Shown here: in pieces, positions 23,793 to 35,702 of the stretch
How positions within the stretch are numbered: position 1 is the stretch's first letter
Layout: each line of letters opens with the position of its first letter
Source: Phaeotremella fagi
Lineage: Eukaryota; Basidiomycota; Tremellomycetes; Tremellales; Phaeotremellaceae
DNA: 64,000 bases
Reading direction: 5' to 3'
NCBI GenBank assembly: GCA_001599715.1
Contig: BCHU01000001.1
Span: 310,001-374,000 of the forward strand
The notes under the pieces: generated by a model
The model's database searches: none
Seen by the model: only the letters and a program-made list of their open reading frames with translations
Told to the model about the DNA's origin: nothing
Position numbers and translations under genes: made by a program

Positions 23793-24550
23793 ATGTTCAC
23801 CATGATCAAAGTCCTCACCGCTCTCGCGTTAACTTCAATGGCTTCCGCGATTTTGATCACCTCCCCCTCAAACTCTTCAGGATGGGTAACCTCAGGTGCA
23901 GAGAAGATTGTATGGACCGTAAGTCCTACCCCCTCCCCGTCTCACTTATAGACAAATCAATCTAAATCAAACCTAATAGTCAGTCGCAACCGACCCAACC
24001 AACTTCACTTTACAACTCATCACCCCTTCCAACCCAAATTCTCCTATCACCATAGCGACAGTTCAAACTTCATCCAATTCATTCATCTACACTCCAAGTT
24101 CAGATCTAACAGTTGGTTCTCAATACAGAATCAACGCTCAATCGACTACTTCCCAAGCTGGGATTTTGGCTCAAAGTGATTACTTCAACGTTACAGCTGG
24201 TGTTTCGTAAGTTCCCCCCCCTTATCAGTTTTTTTTTTGGATTTAAGCTAACTAGAGGTGGTGATTTATAGATCTATCTCAGGTTCCGCTTCCGGTTCAA
24301 GTACATCTGGTTCAAGTTCTACAGCTACTTCCGCTGGTGCAACCACTACCACCGGTTCAGGAACCGCATCAACTTCAGTAAGTGACCTCTCATCCTTTCC
24401 AACTGAACAATCATCGCCTAACCTCATATTTCTCACGCTTAGGCCGCCGCTACAACCTCAGCAAAATCATCTGCTGGTCTTCAAGCCCCAATCTCAATCT
24501 CCGCCGGTATCCTAGTCCTCTTAGCTGGTGGAATGGGATTGTTCGCTTAA
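23793..24550 (+). CDS. GPI-anchored Kre9/Knh1-domain cell-surface protein
   Basis: Four exons (23793-23918, 23980-24206, 24272-24377, 24443-24550) give 188 residues. Signal peptide MFTMIKVLTALALTSMASA; then ILITSPSNSSGWVTSGAEKI and VWTS, the classical start of the Ser-Thr-rich GPI-anchored/Kre9-Knh1 domain. The second half is a Ser/Thr/Gly/Ala-rich stalk (about residues 120-160, probably O-mannosylated). It ends in a hydrophobic tail (ISAGILVLLAGGMGLFA), which fits a GPI attachment signal. The start is MFTM; an in-frame Met lies three codons later. Likely at the cell surface or wall; its ligand is unknown. Confidence 0.85.
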
Positions 24551-24738
24551 TCCTAGTGCCCAATCCCAGAAAAAATCCCCAATAACGACAATGACAGATT
24601 TGGGGTAGAATGTAGATTTCTGTTACACAGTTTATTTCTTACGGACAATATTCATACCCTTCGTTATTTGAATGATATATATTTATTATGCATTTCGATG
24701 GTTATTACCGTTAAGTTGCACTACCACGACGACGACTC

Positions 24739-26066
24739 CTACCAATCAACTGGTAACGTTCTACCCTCTTTAGAAGATTTAACACCTAATTCGATGAGTT
24801 TCATCACTGAAATCACTTGACTTGGTTTGACTTTGAGTAAATCGGCATCACGAGATGTAATAGCTTCAGCCAGATTTTCGTAAATGGCTGGATAAAATCC
24901 ATTGAGAGATTGATATCTGAAAATAAAAGCCAATTAGTCATAATGCAAAACCTTCGAAACTCACTTTTCACTCTTGAAACCATCTTCAGTCGATTCGATC
25001 AATTCACCCCAGATTTTTTCATCTTCTTTACCATAATCAACTGAGTTTACGGTGTTACCAGGGATTTTAAGATGTGATTCCTGAGAATCCATTCCGTATT
25101 TGATATACGTCCCTTGGTCGCCTTTAACGAGATATCTGAGTTGGAGGGGGAGGGCTGAGAGCATTGACGCTGAAACTGTCACTTGGAGTGGTGATTTGGA
25201 AGTAGTCGGGGGATAGTAGAGTGTCATTGAGAACTATTTACAATTAGTAACATGAATTGAAATGAGTTTTTAGATGGCAGACTTACACATTCATCTAATC
25301 CTATTCCACGTCCATCCCAGGTTTTACATGATATACTGGTAGGTAATCCGAACAGAACCACGATTTGATCGATAAGATGTGATCCTAGATTATAGATGAC
25401 ATCGTTGTTCTGTCCAGGAGTGTCTTTCCAGGTTTGAGCTGGAACGTATGATTTAGGTAATGGTCTGTATCTATCGAAATGAGATTCGAATTCGTTAAGT
25501 GAACCCAACTATGCATAGAGTAATGATCAGTTGTGAATTCAAATGTAATGTTTTTTAACCTCACCCTTCCTGATTGTAGTATCTCGTTGAGAGTTAGGAA
25601 ATCACTGTCCCATCGTCGATTTTGATAGACACATAAAATCAATCCTTTCTTTTGAGCTATCGAGAATAACTCTTCAGCTTCTGAAGCAGTGGGACAAATG
25701 GGTTTTTCAATCATGACTAAGAAGCAAAAAAGTTATATTCCATCAGTCCCTCTCCCTGCACAAAGATCTGTTGAGAGCATGTGACATACCATGTTTACCA
25801 GCTTCCAGCGAGGCTTTGGCGAATTCATAATGAGTGTTGTTAGGTGTACTAACAACTACCAAATCTACTTCTGGATCGTTAACGACTTCTTGGATAGTTG
25901 TGACAACCTTGGTTTGATCTCCACAGGCAGCTTTGGCTTTTCCGTTGTTGGATCTTTCGAGGACGCTGTGGAGGGTGTATTGGTTTGGGAGGGAGGCTAT
26001 GAGTGGATAATGGAAGACTGTAAGGGACATTCCTGTACCTAGGATGGAGACTTTTATTGGTGACAT
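24739..26066 (-). CDS. Gfo/Idh/MocA-family NAD(P)-dependent oxidoreductase
   Basis: Five exons (26066-25790, 25716-25565, 25508-25287, 25233-24965, 24916-24739) give 365 residues. The N-terminal Rossmann domain starts IKVSILGTGMSLTVFHYPLI and continues VVVSTPNNTHYEFAKASLEA and the family motif VMIEKP (Glu-Lys-Pro, catalytic lysine). The C-terminal half has the expected substrate domain with NLGSHLIDQIVVLFG (the His of the family HxxD-like motif). The FHxP pattern resembles the YdgJ/YhhX subgroup. The substrate is probably a sugar or polyol but is not determined. It faces the ureide-degradation gene across a 402-nt shared promoter with a striking repeat. A frame upstream of the chosen ATG, starting at 26216, was not used. 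Confidence 0.88.
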
Positions 26067-26168
26067 TGTGGTGTGGGTGATTGTGAATGGAAGATGGACG
26101 ATGTTGAATAGGATCTTCTTCTGAGAACTGTAAACTAACCACCTGCCATTGCCGCACTTCCCGCACGT

Positions 26169-26273
26169 ACCGTAATCACGGGAATGACGTGTTATTGGAT
26201 TAGTCCTTTCTGCCACGTGGCTCCGCTCAAGTCGGACCGTAATTTAGCTGCTATAACCGTAATGCGACTTGAG
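26169..26273. promoter_or_regulatory. Candidate operator: three ACCGTAAT copies and an inverted repeat
   Basis: ACCGTAAT occurs at 26169-26176, 26236-26243 and 26256-26263; the last two are exactly 20 bp apart. These two are enclosed by a perfect 9-bp inverted repeat, CTCAAGTCG (26226-26234) and CGACTTGAG (26265-26273). A CACGTG palindrome lies near 26213. The element sits in the 402-nt divergent promoter of the oxidoreductase and DAL2,3,3-type genes. Regulatory function is inferred. Confidence 0.55.
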
Positions 26274-26468
26274 TGGATATAGAATAGCAGCGAGATTATT
26301 GGTTATTGCATATACAGATATAGAAACAGTCTTCTTTTATAGGTCTTCTCACCACCCCCACTGACAGCCCACGTCTTCGATTGCTCCAATAGCGTACTGT
26401 TTAATCAAACAAACAAAGAAAGTCATATCAAGTCAACTCCAATTTCATATCTTTCATCCAACCCAATC

Positions 26469-29400
26469 ATGTCAACCACCGCTGGGTCAGCCTCACCTGG
26501 CACAGCTGTTAAACTAGATGAATTCGATACAAGCTTGAAATCAAATTATATCGGTAAGTAAACTCTTCAGAGGATTAATCCTGCATCAAGCTAATCCCAC
26601 TTCATAGAGGTCTCATCTGCTTCACTCGGTGGAAAGATCTTATCAGTTTCCGATGAATTCTTCGAATCTGCCAATAACCTCCTCAAGCCTAGTGTAAGTT
26701 TACAATTACCTCAGAAAAAATCAATACGACTTACACCTCATTAGCCTTCCGCTTCTCTGAAAGGTCAATTCGGACCTAACGGAGCGAGATACGATGGATG
26801 GGAGAGTCGACGACACAACCCAGATCTTGATTGGTGAGTAACCAACTAGTAACAAATTTGAATTGTTCCTTACACCCCACGCTTAGGGTTATCATCCTTC
26901 TAGCCCCATCATTATCAAGTCTCCATTATGTCGACATAGACACTACCCATTTCAGTGGTAACGAAGCTCCCGCTTCGCAAATCTTTGCTCTCACTCTCAA
27001 AGATGAAGAGAGAGTTGATGGTCTCAAACTTCGTCCAACTGATTCACGTTGGGAAGAGATTTTACCGGTTACTGGTTTAGGTCCTAATAGTCGTCATATC
27101 TTTGAACTGGGTGAGAAAGCTAAGAAAGGAATTTGGAGTGCTTTGTTAGTCAGAATGATACCTGATGGTGGTATGGTGAGTTGTCATTAAAGTTGTTTTT
27201 CACTGACACCTTTTAGGCAAGATTCAGAGCTTATGGTCATCCGTTACCACCAGTTCTACACTCCACCATTCCAGATTCATCAGTCCCACCAATCGATCTC
27301 CTCTCACCGTTGATTTCAGGAAGAATCGTTACATGCAGTGATGCGAATTTCTCACCTGCCAACAATCTACTTCTTCCAGGTAGAGGTCATGACATGAGTG
27401 ATGGATGGGAGACTAGACGATCTCAAGTTGGTCGTGGGAAGTATGGTATTGGTGGAACTCATGAAGGACAGGAACGTAAGGAATGGGTCATCGCTAAACT
27501 TGGAGCTACTGGTGTTTTACGACATATCGAGGTCGATTCGGCTTATCATGTTGGAAATTATCCTGTTGTAAGTGGAGAAGTTTACTCTTTGGGTCGAAAC
27601 TGACTCCGACCAGTCTTGCTTCATTGAAGCTACTCTCAGCGACGAAGATTTACCATCAGAGAATACGAAATGGACAACTATCGTTGAAAAGAAACCACTC
27701 GGTCCTCATCGACAACATTGGTTCGCTATCGAAAGAACTGTCCCTTCCAACGCCGTCTTTTCTCATGTTAGAGTATCAATCTACCCTGATGGAGGTTTAA
27801 AACGACTTCGTATCTTTGGTTACCCCATTGCACCATCTTCAATCCCACCTACCAAAGAGCCTGCTGTACTCAACATTCCAGCTCTACCATTGACCACAGA
27901 AGCTTTCAAACCCTATGGTCAAGTTATCCAAGGATGGTCATCAAACATGTCAGCGCCCAAGGGTACACATGTCAATATCGCCAATCAAGGAACGGCATTC
28001 AAATTCCATCGTTTGGCTAAAGTTGCCGAGACCTATCCCAAGGGAATGCTTAAAAAAGGTGGTTTGGGTGTTGGCGTTATTAGAGCAGGTAGTCGACATG
28101 ATGTTTCAAAAGGAGCAACGATCCCTATCAAGATGTTTGAACGGTGGGTTTGGTTTGCGACAATGACATGTTATACTGACAGAAACAGACACGCACACAC
28201 GTCTCAAGCATTCATTCCTATGGGTAAAGGAGCTGCACCTGGCACCACACCTCTTGCATCCGGTGGCGCTTATATCGTCATTGTCGCTTTGAACGGTAAA
28301 GACGATTTACCTGATCTCAGCACTATCCGTGCTTTCTTGGCTACTGGTGCTCAAGGTGTTTCCTATGACGAAGGGATTTGGCGTAAGTCTTTTAACCGTG
28401 GTTGGGTACGTCACTGAACTGCTACAGATCACGCTCTTTTGACTGTTGATGGGGTGAGTGTTTAGATAGGGAAACGAACAAATACTGATCTGCTTAGCCT
28501 ATGGACTATGCTTGTGTTGAAGCTGTAAGTGGTATTGAACTGCCATTTTGAGAGCTTTACTGATACCCTTACAGCAAATTGGAGATGGTTCCAAACTCGA
28601 CTGTGATTACATCCTCACCGATACACCATACGGTTACGTTCAAGTTCCAGCCTACACAGCTATCGAACCAAGTGCACCATCCATAGCACACGTTGCCGAG
28701 GCCGTCGAAACCGTCACTCACGCCTTGGAGTCTCTAACCCACCTAATCCCACACATCCCTCACCACGCCATCGAATCACTCGCTGGCCACACCCCAATTG
28801 ATCCAGTCCCAATCACGCCAGAAGCCTTCGCTCCCTTTGGACAATTGATCAGAGCGTATCCAGATCCATCAACCCGACCACCTAACATGGAAGTCAACAG
28901 CAACAAAGAATTCCAAGTTGAGAAATATAGTCGTTTAGCTTCGATCGTCAATACCTACCCCGAAGAGGCGGGGGCGGTAACCGGAATCGCACTTTTCAGA
29001 GCAACCAAGAAAGTCGGCTTGGAACGTGGGAAAGTGTTTGATGTTAGATATATGGAAAGACATCCTTATACTTCACAAGCTTTTATTCCGATGAACAAAG
29101 CTGAGGTAAGGTGGTTTAGCGGGTTGGAGAATGAATACTCTTTTGCTGACTGCTTCTTTAGTGGAAAGGCCATGGTGAAGACGCTTTACCATCTGGAGGA
29201 GCGTTTTTGGTGGTAGTAGCTAAAGGCGGACCTGATGATCGACCAGATCCAAAAACCATCAAAGCGTTCATCATGTCAAGTAACACGGGATTAAATTATG
29301 CAGCTGGAACTTGGCGTAGGTCGTTTACCTTTACCATTACAAAAAGACGTATACTGATTTCATGTTTCATTCTAGATCATCCTGTTCTAGTTTTGGATTC

Positions 29401-29533
29401 GACTTTGGATCTGGCTTGTGTCGAGAGTCAAGTTTCTACTGGTATTCCTGAACCTGATGCTAGGGATTGTGAATTGCTCAGTTGGGAGGGTAAAGAGGTT
29501 TTCGGTAGGATTAACGTTCCAGTTTTAGAGTAA
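26469..29533 (+). CDS. DAL2,3,3: Allantoicase fused to two ureidoglycolate lyase domains (DAL2,3,3 type)
   Basis: Twelve exons (26469-26553, 26608-26693, 26745-26833, 26887-27175, 27217-27567, 27614-28143, 28189-28382, 28428-28453, 28498-28524, 28575-29105, 29162-29315, 29376-29533) give 839 residues. Residues 1 to about 380 are allantoicase ([30 protein letters not shown], and in the second half [30 protein letters not shown]). Two ureidoglycolate lyase domains follow, about 385-570 and 633-839. Each has an F-x-P-[YF]-GQ-[VL]-I start, TSQAFIPM and a late W-H-H. The enzyme would convert allantoate to ureidoglycolate and then glyoxylate plus urea, feeding urease. A His-rich helix-like linker joins the lyase copies. 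Exons 8 and 9 are only 26 and 27 nt. The same fusion is known in Cryptococcus. Confidence 0.95.
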
Positions 29534-29704
29534 ATTATGGAGAAAGACTTTGTATGAATGTTGTGTTTATTTTTGTTAAGATTGCATGTGGATATACAGT
29601 ATTACAACGGGGTATTTTATGTGCATGGTATGAAGAGCAAGTTTTTATTGATGCTTTTTCTCATAGAGTCGTTTCTCCCTCTCACATTCCTAAATTCAAG
29701 CCTG

Positions 29705-31258
29705 TCAACGTGTATCCGCCGAAATTATTTCACTCACTTTATCAAATGATTTCTGATCCCAAACCCCCTCCCCCTCCCCCTCGCCCTCATCAACCTCAAC
29801 CTCCCCTCCAATAAAATTCAAAACCCCATAAAAAAGATGAGAAACAGCCACGATAAAAACCATGATCCAACCAAAGAACAAACCCAACCCAACCTCCCCG
29901 CCATCTTCGTCATTACAAACATACCGTGATAATCTATCGTAAGTCGATGAATTTTCTCTAACGCCGATGGTAGCATATACCTTCTCAGTTCTTTCAGCAA
30001 TCAAGTTCCAACTGTACATTGTTTTTATTTTTTCGTTTTTAGTCAGTTTGGCTTGATATTTTTGTTTTGGGGTTTGGGATCTTGATTTTCTTGATTTTTG
30101 GATTTGGATAGCTTTGGTTAATGCTCTTACTACGTCTACCATTTTTTATCAACATGATTGGAATCAAGTATTGGTGGAGACGACTTACCATCTTCATCAG
30201 GATTAGCAAATTCAATCATCTCCCCCGGTAAAACCTCCGGAACCCCACCAACCCTAGTGGAAACCACGAACAAACCAGCGGCCGCCGCTTCCAACAAACT
30301 TATCCCAAACGCCTCCGTTAAACTCGTATTCAAATATATCTGACCTTTAGCCAACACCCCAGCAACTTTTGAAGGTTCAACTCGACCAAGTAAAGTTACT
30401 TTATCTTGGAGTTGATAGCGTTCTATCATTTGGTGAAGTTCGGTTTTTTTGGGTCCTTCGCCACCGATTATATATCTGATGTTTGGGTTTTGGGAACAGA
30501 TGGTTGGTGTTGAAGAGAGGAGGAGATCTATTCCTTTTCTGTAGACTAGACGGGAGATTATTATTATCGTTATGGTTTCGGAATCGATTTCGGGGTTTAC
30601 GAGTTGATCGTCTGGAGGAGCGATAGGTTTGAATTGTTCAGTGATCAACGCGTTTGGGATCACATGGACTAAATCAGGTTTTAAACCTGCTCGTAAAACG
30701 GTATTCGCCTTGCCTGTATGACTAACACAGATAACACCATCCACATTCCTCAACGCCCCAGCTAACAATTTATTCGTTAGGATACCCACAGCATCCGAGA
30801 ATCCGAATAACGAATGATCGGTGAAAACGGTTTTTATCTTTGGGTTGATCATTTTGGAATGGATTAGAGCCTCGTGGGCGAAGGAGGAGAGGGAACCGTG
30901 AGCGTGGATTATTTGGATTTTCTCTTTGAGAAGGATGGTTCGGAGGTAGGGGATTAGGAGGAGGAAATTGGGGAGGGTGGCTGATGATTTTATTGGTTGG
31001 TAAGGGAGGTAATAGATTTTTAAACCTGTTGGGGAGAGATGTCTGATTCCGACTCTTGAACCATGACTGTGGGTGATGACTATAACCTGTAAACGTTGTC
31101 AGATTTGTTATTCCCTCCAGTCACCATTGTCTCACCCTATGTCCCCTTCTCATGAGTTCCACACTTAAACTATAGATATGTCCTTCGACACCTCCGACGA
31201 CTGGTAAGAAAAAATCCGAGACCATGCTACAAATGCAATAATGAGCCAATAGATGCAT
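29705..31258 (-). CDS. GPI3: Phosphatidylinositol N-acetylglucosaminyltransferase catalytic subunit (Gpi3/PIG-A)
   Basis: Three exons (31258-31136, 31086-30189, 30135-29705) give 483 residues, equal in size to human PIG-A. It transfers GlcNAc to phosphatidylinositol on the cytosolic face of the ER, the first step of GPI-anchor synthesis. Motifs: [59 protein letters not shown], the GT4 E-x7-E motif EAFGISLLE, then [15 protein letters not shown] and one C-terminal membrane segment ([18 protein letters not shown]). The end carries an acidic (Glu-Gly)n stretch. I start at the upstream in-frame ATG (31258), which adds AHYCIC before MVSDFF; the ATG at 31225 is the alternative. Only 49 nt separate it from the acyltransferase stop. 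Confidence 0.95.
29764..29787. repeat. C-rich tandem (CCCCCT)n in the GPI3 coding end
   Basis: The plus strand shows repeated CCCCCT units. On the coding strand this is (GAGGGG)n, read as alternating Glu-Gly near the Gpi3 C-terminus, and a potential G-quadruplex. Confidence 0.65.
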
Positions 31259-31307
31259 ACAATTTATACCAAGAAATCGAAAAAAAAATGCTATCAAAAA
31301 GCGAAGC

Positions 31308-32536
31308 TTACGCGATTATATGCTTTTTCCCTTGACCGTCAACTCCAATCTCCACTGGTTCCATTTCAACATGAGATGCTTCGGTTACTTTAACTCCTCC
31401 AACGGCTTCTTCAACTTCGGCTTCGTCGCCTTCAACGGGTAATGATAATGGAGTTGGTATTTGGGTGATTGATTGGTATCCACCTGCTAATGATCTTCTG
31501 GGTTCTTCGGAAAGTAATGGATTGTCCGTGGCGTCGGATGACGTGGGTGAAAGTGCCAACGATAGATCTTGAAGTGCTTTCAACATGACTTCTCGAGTTT
31601 GGGTTACGAGTGCTGGGACGTCCGCGATCGTAAGCCCAGTCGTTGGGATGGGTGGTAGAACTAGAATATTGTTAGTTCTGATTCGATATAGTGACCTACC
31701 TTTCATTCGTAATTTCCCTGAACGGAAGTGTGTTTTACCGTCGAATAGGTGATGATAGTTTTGACAAACCACTGGGATAATGGGAACGCCGGCTGAAGGG
31801 CGTTAGTTCAAGCTATACAAGTAATTAAAACGACTCACCCTGTACCGCCAAATAGAAAGCACCCTTCTTGAAAGGTAAGAGATCCGGCTCAGAACTCATA
31901 TGTCTTGTGCCTTCTGGGAAGATCCATAGCGAGATCTGAAAACGAGTCAGTTGAAGCACTATGGGATGCCATCCAGACTCACTCCTTTCCGTTTCATGTC
32001 TTCTCCAGCTTGATTCATACTAGCGACAGCAGATTTGTTATTCGATCTATTAATAAAAACCGATCCAGACAAAGCCACTGAATGGATGTCAGCTTGAATT
32101 CGACCGGGTCGGTATAGGAATTCAGCTCACTAAACCAACCCAACCCAGGTATCCATTTCAATTCTTTCTTAGCCATGATAGCGGCGTGTTTAGGGAATAT
32201 TCTACCCAGATACAGGATATCCACGAAACTCTGATGATTACCTAGCATAACAGCGCTTCTACCGTTATCGTTCGTTCTACCTGCAACAGCTCTTTCCTCT
32301 CTAGTACCCAAAACATCGTTATCAAGTTCCCAAAGATGTTCTTCACCTTCAACTTCGAATTTCCAGCCTATGAGTGGACCACATATATACCAGAATGTCC
32401 TTGCTACGTAGTAGTTTGTATTTAATCTTTGACCGAGGAGGGTTGCTATTAGACCTATGAAGACGGCTATGAATGAAACTGTTAGGAGAGTGAGGGAGTA
32501 GATGAATAATCGGAAGTTGTAGGATATTGAAGCCAT
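31308..32536 (-). CDS. SLC1: 1-acyl-sn-glycerol-3-phosphate acyltransferase (LPAAT, Slc1-like)
   Basis: Five exons (32536-32131, 32077-31983, 31935-31839, 31792-31700, 31660-31308) give 347 residues. It acylates lysophosphatidic acid to phosphatidic acid in the ER or lipid-droplet membrane. Motifs of the PlsC family: [13 protein letters not shown] (the NHx4D catalytic box), GSVFINRSN (block II), FPEGTR (block III) and [11 protein letters not shown] (block IV). Two hydrophobic N-terminal segments lie within residues 5-35 and 40-60. The tail after about residue 270 is Ser/Glu-rich and outside the usual domain. It is divergent from the V-ATPase gene and lies just upstream of GPI3 on the same strand. 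Confidence 0.92.
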
Positions 32537-32839
32537 TTTGGGGATGTATGGAATTTGAGATATGAGTGTGTTAATATGATTTCATTGTTTGGTTGTGGAG
32601 AGAGACAAAAGACAAAAAGCGAGGAATGAAAGAGAAGAAAAAGGATAAAGGTTAAATAGGGATCCATTCGTTCGAAGAGTAGTCACTACAGGTGCCACAT
32701 TCAATATCACCGAACGCCGAACCCGCTGTCACCGTCTATCGCCTCTATCGTCCATCTTCAGATACAGTAACACTACCCCCCTCCCACCCCCCATCCCTCT
32801 TGGTCAATAGACAATAGTCCTGGACCATCATATCCCAAG

Positions 32840-35702
32840 ATGTCTAACAACTACCCCTCCCTCTTCCGTTCCGAGGAAATGTCCTTGGTTCAACTCTATA
32901 TCCCTTCAGAAGTCTCCCACGACACAATCTCAGAATTAGCTGAAATGGGTAACTTCCAATTCAAAGATCTCAATCCAACCGTATCAGCTTTCCAAAGACC
33001 CTTCACACCACCACTCAGAAGATTAGCAGAATCAGCACGTAGATTGAGGTTGTTCGATTCACAAATTAAATCTCTCCAACCTCCAATCGGTGTACCGCCA
33101 TTATCAGCCATTCAACCTTTCACAACCGTTGGTCCAAGAGCTCAAAACGCTTTCGACGAACTTGAAGATAAGCTAAAGGAACATGAGCGAAGACTTGGTG
33201 AAATGAATAAGAGTTGGGAAGAACTTGGTAAAAGAAAGAGTGAACTTGAAGAGAAACGTTGGGTTCTGAGAGAAACCGCCGGTTTCTTCAATGAGGTATG
33301 CAACTTGTTGTTTTGTATTATACTACATGCTGACACCCCGTAGGCCGAATCTCGTCACACTGAAATTAGAACTTCTTTCGATGACGGTGATGGAACCGCT
33401 CCTCTTTTGGAACACGCAGCTGAATACGGCACTTTACCTGGTGAATCCGGTCTCACCGGATTCGACCTCGAGTTCGTATCTGGTACCATCGAGCGATCCA
33501 GAATGCCTACTTTTGAAAGAATTTTATGGCGTGTTCTTAGAGGTAACCTCTATATGAACTACTCTGGTAAGTTACCTAAAACCACTGGGAATGCTTGCTT
33601 ACGGTATCCCAGAAATCGAAGAAGCCTTCGTGGACCCAATCTCCGGTAAAGAAACCTACAAGGACGTGTTCATCATCTTCGCTCACGGTCCTGAGCTCCT
33701 TGCCAAGATTCGTAAAGTCGCTGAATCTATGGGTGGTACTCTTTACACCATTGATTCGTCTACCGATAAACGTTCAGACGCGCTCCGTGACGTAACCGCT
33801 CGTCTCGAAGATGTCGATGCTGTCCTTTACAACATGGGTCAAACTCGACGTGTCGAACTTAGTAAAATCGCTGAAGCGTTAGAATCATGGAAAGATGCTA
33901 TCAGACGTGAAGAGGAGGTCTACAAGACGCTCAACTTGTTGAGTTACGATCAAGGTCGCAAAACTCTAGTTGCCGAAGGTTGGTGTCCTACAAGAGACAT
34001 CACAGCTATTCAATTAGCACTCCGTAGAGCCACCGAAACCGCAGGAACATCTGTTCCACCAATTTTATCCGAATTGAGAACTCACCAGACCCCACCAACT
34101 TTCCACCGAACTGACAAGTTCACGGAAGCTTTCCAAACCATCATTGACTCTTACGGTATCGCTACTTATCAAGAAGTCAACCCTGGTTTGTTCACGGTCA
34201 TCACTTTCCCATTCCTTTTCGCCGTCATGTTCGGTGATATTGGTCACGGTATTATCGCTTTTTTGGCCGGTGCTGCTATGATTTTCTACGAGAAAAAATT
34301 AGCTAAACCAGGTATGAACGAGATTCTTGAGACGTTCTTCTTGTAAGTGTTGACTTAGGACTGCGTTTGTTCTTCGCTAATAACTTGTAGTGGTCGATAC
34401 ATCATCGTTCTCATGGGTTTGTTCTCCATCTACACTGGTTTCATGTACAACGATATCTTCTCTAAATCTTTGCATATCTGGGAATCTGGTTGGGCATGGC
34501 CTGAGGATCGGAACGGTACTGTCACGGCTGCGGCTACTGGTACTGTCTATGCCTTTGGTATCGATCCAAACTGGCATGGTGCCGATAACTCTTTGATCTT
34601 CACCAACTCGTACAAGATGAAGATGTCAATTATTCTCGGTGTCATCCACATGTCCTTTGCCATCTGTCTCCAAGTGCCCAATCACCTTCACTTTAAAAAG
34701 TATCTCAACATCTACGCCGAATTCATTCCTCAGATCCTTTTCATGTGGTCAATCTTTGGTTACCTGCTCGTCTGTATCATCTACAAATGGTCAGTGGATT
34801 GGTCGAATTCACCAACCTCACCCCCTGGGTTGTTGAACATGCTTATCTACATGTTCTTATCTCCTGGTACGATCGCTGAAGGAACTCAACTGTACGCCGG
34901 TCAGGGCTTTGTACAGGTGCTTTTACTTTTGATCGCGTTGGTTTGCGTTCCATGGATGTTGTGTTTGAAACCTTATGTTTTGTATAAAGAACATGAGAAG
35001 ATCAAGGCCCAAGGTTATCTTGGCCTTGCGGGTTTGGACAATGGTAGAGACAACGGTCATGGAGCTGACGTAGCGCCTGCCGGAGATCAAGATGCAGACG
35101 AAGAAGAGAATGCTGGGCAAGCTGTGGCTAGTGATGACGAGGATGAACATGTAGGTGGAGATCATGATTTTGAATAATTTCACTGACAAGGAACAGCCAT
35201 TTGAAATGGGAGATGTTATCATTCATCAAGTCATTCACACTATCGAGTTCTGTCTTGGTTGTATCTCCAACACAGCTTCCTATCTACGTCTATGGGCTCT
35301 TTCTTTGGCCCATGCCCAATTGTCCGAGGTGTTGTATTCGATGACCATCGAAAACGCTTTCCTGTTTGAGGGTAATGTTATCTTACACACTATTTTCCTC
35401 TTCATCATGTTCGCAATGTGGTTCTCCATGACTTTGGGTATTCTTGTCTTGATGGAGGTGAGTTGTTCGAAGTGTTTATACAGACTGCATGCTAAGTCTT
35501 TTATCTCTTAGGGTCTTTCGGCTTTCTTACACGCTTTGCGTTTGCATTGGGTCGAAGCTAATGGTAAACATTACATGGCTGGTGGTTACGTGAGTTCTTT
35601 TCATACTATATCAGAGATACCGTTGCTGATCCCATCCACTTTCAACAGGCGTTCACACCACTAAGTTTCGCAGCTATCGCCGAAGAAGAGAAGGAGCAAT
35701 AA
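32840..35702 (+). CDS. VPH1: V-type proton ATPase subunit a (Vph1/Stv1)
   Basis: Seven exons (32840-33295, 33344-33566, 33613-34342, 34391-35150, 35197-35457, 35512-35589, 35649-35702) give 853 residues, the family's usual size (yeast Vph1 840). The subunit forms the proton hemichannels of the Vo sector in vacuole/endosome membranes. The N-terminal cytosolic half begins [20 protein letters not shown] and has coiled-coil stretches (about 100-150). The membrane half shows [22 protein letters not shown], and the essential-arginine helix [20 protein letters not shown]. The acidic loop [11 protein letters not shown] precedes the intron at 35151. The C-terminus is [13 protein letters not shown]. 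Confidence 0.96.

Noticed and set aside
25879..26216. Longer N-terminus for the Gfo/Idh/MocA gene from 26216
   Set aside because: The family's Rossmann start (IKVSILGTG) follows directly after the ATG at 26066; the extra sequence overlaps the promoter repeats.
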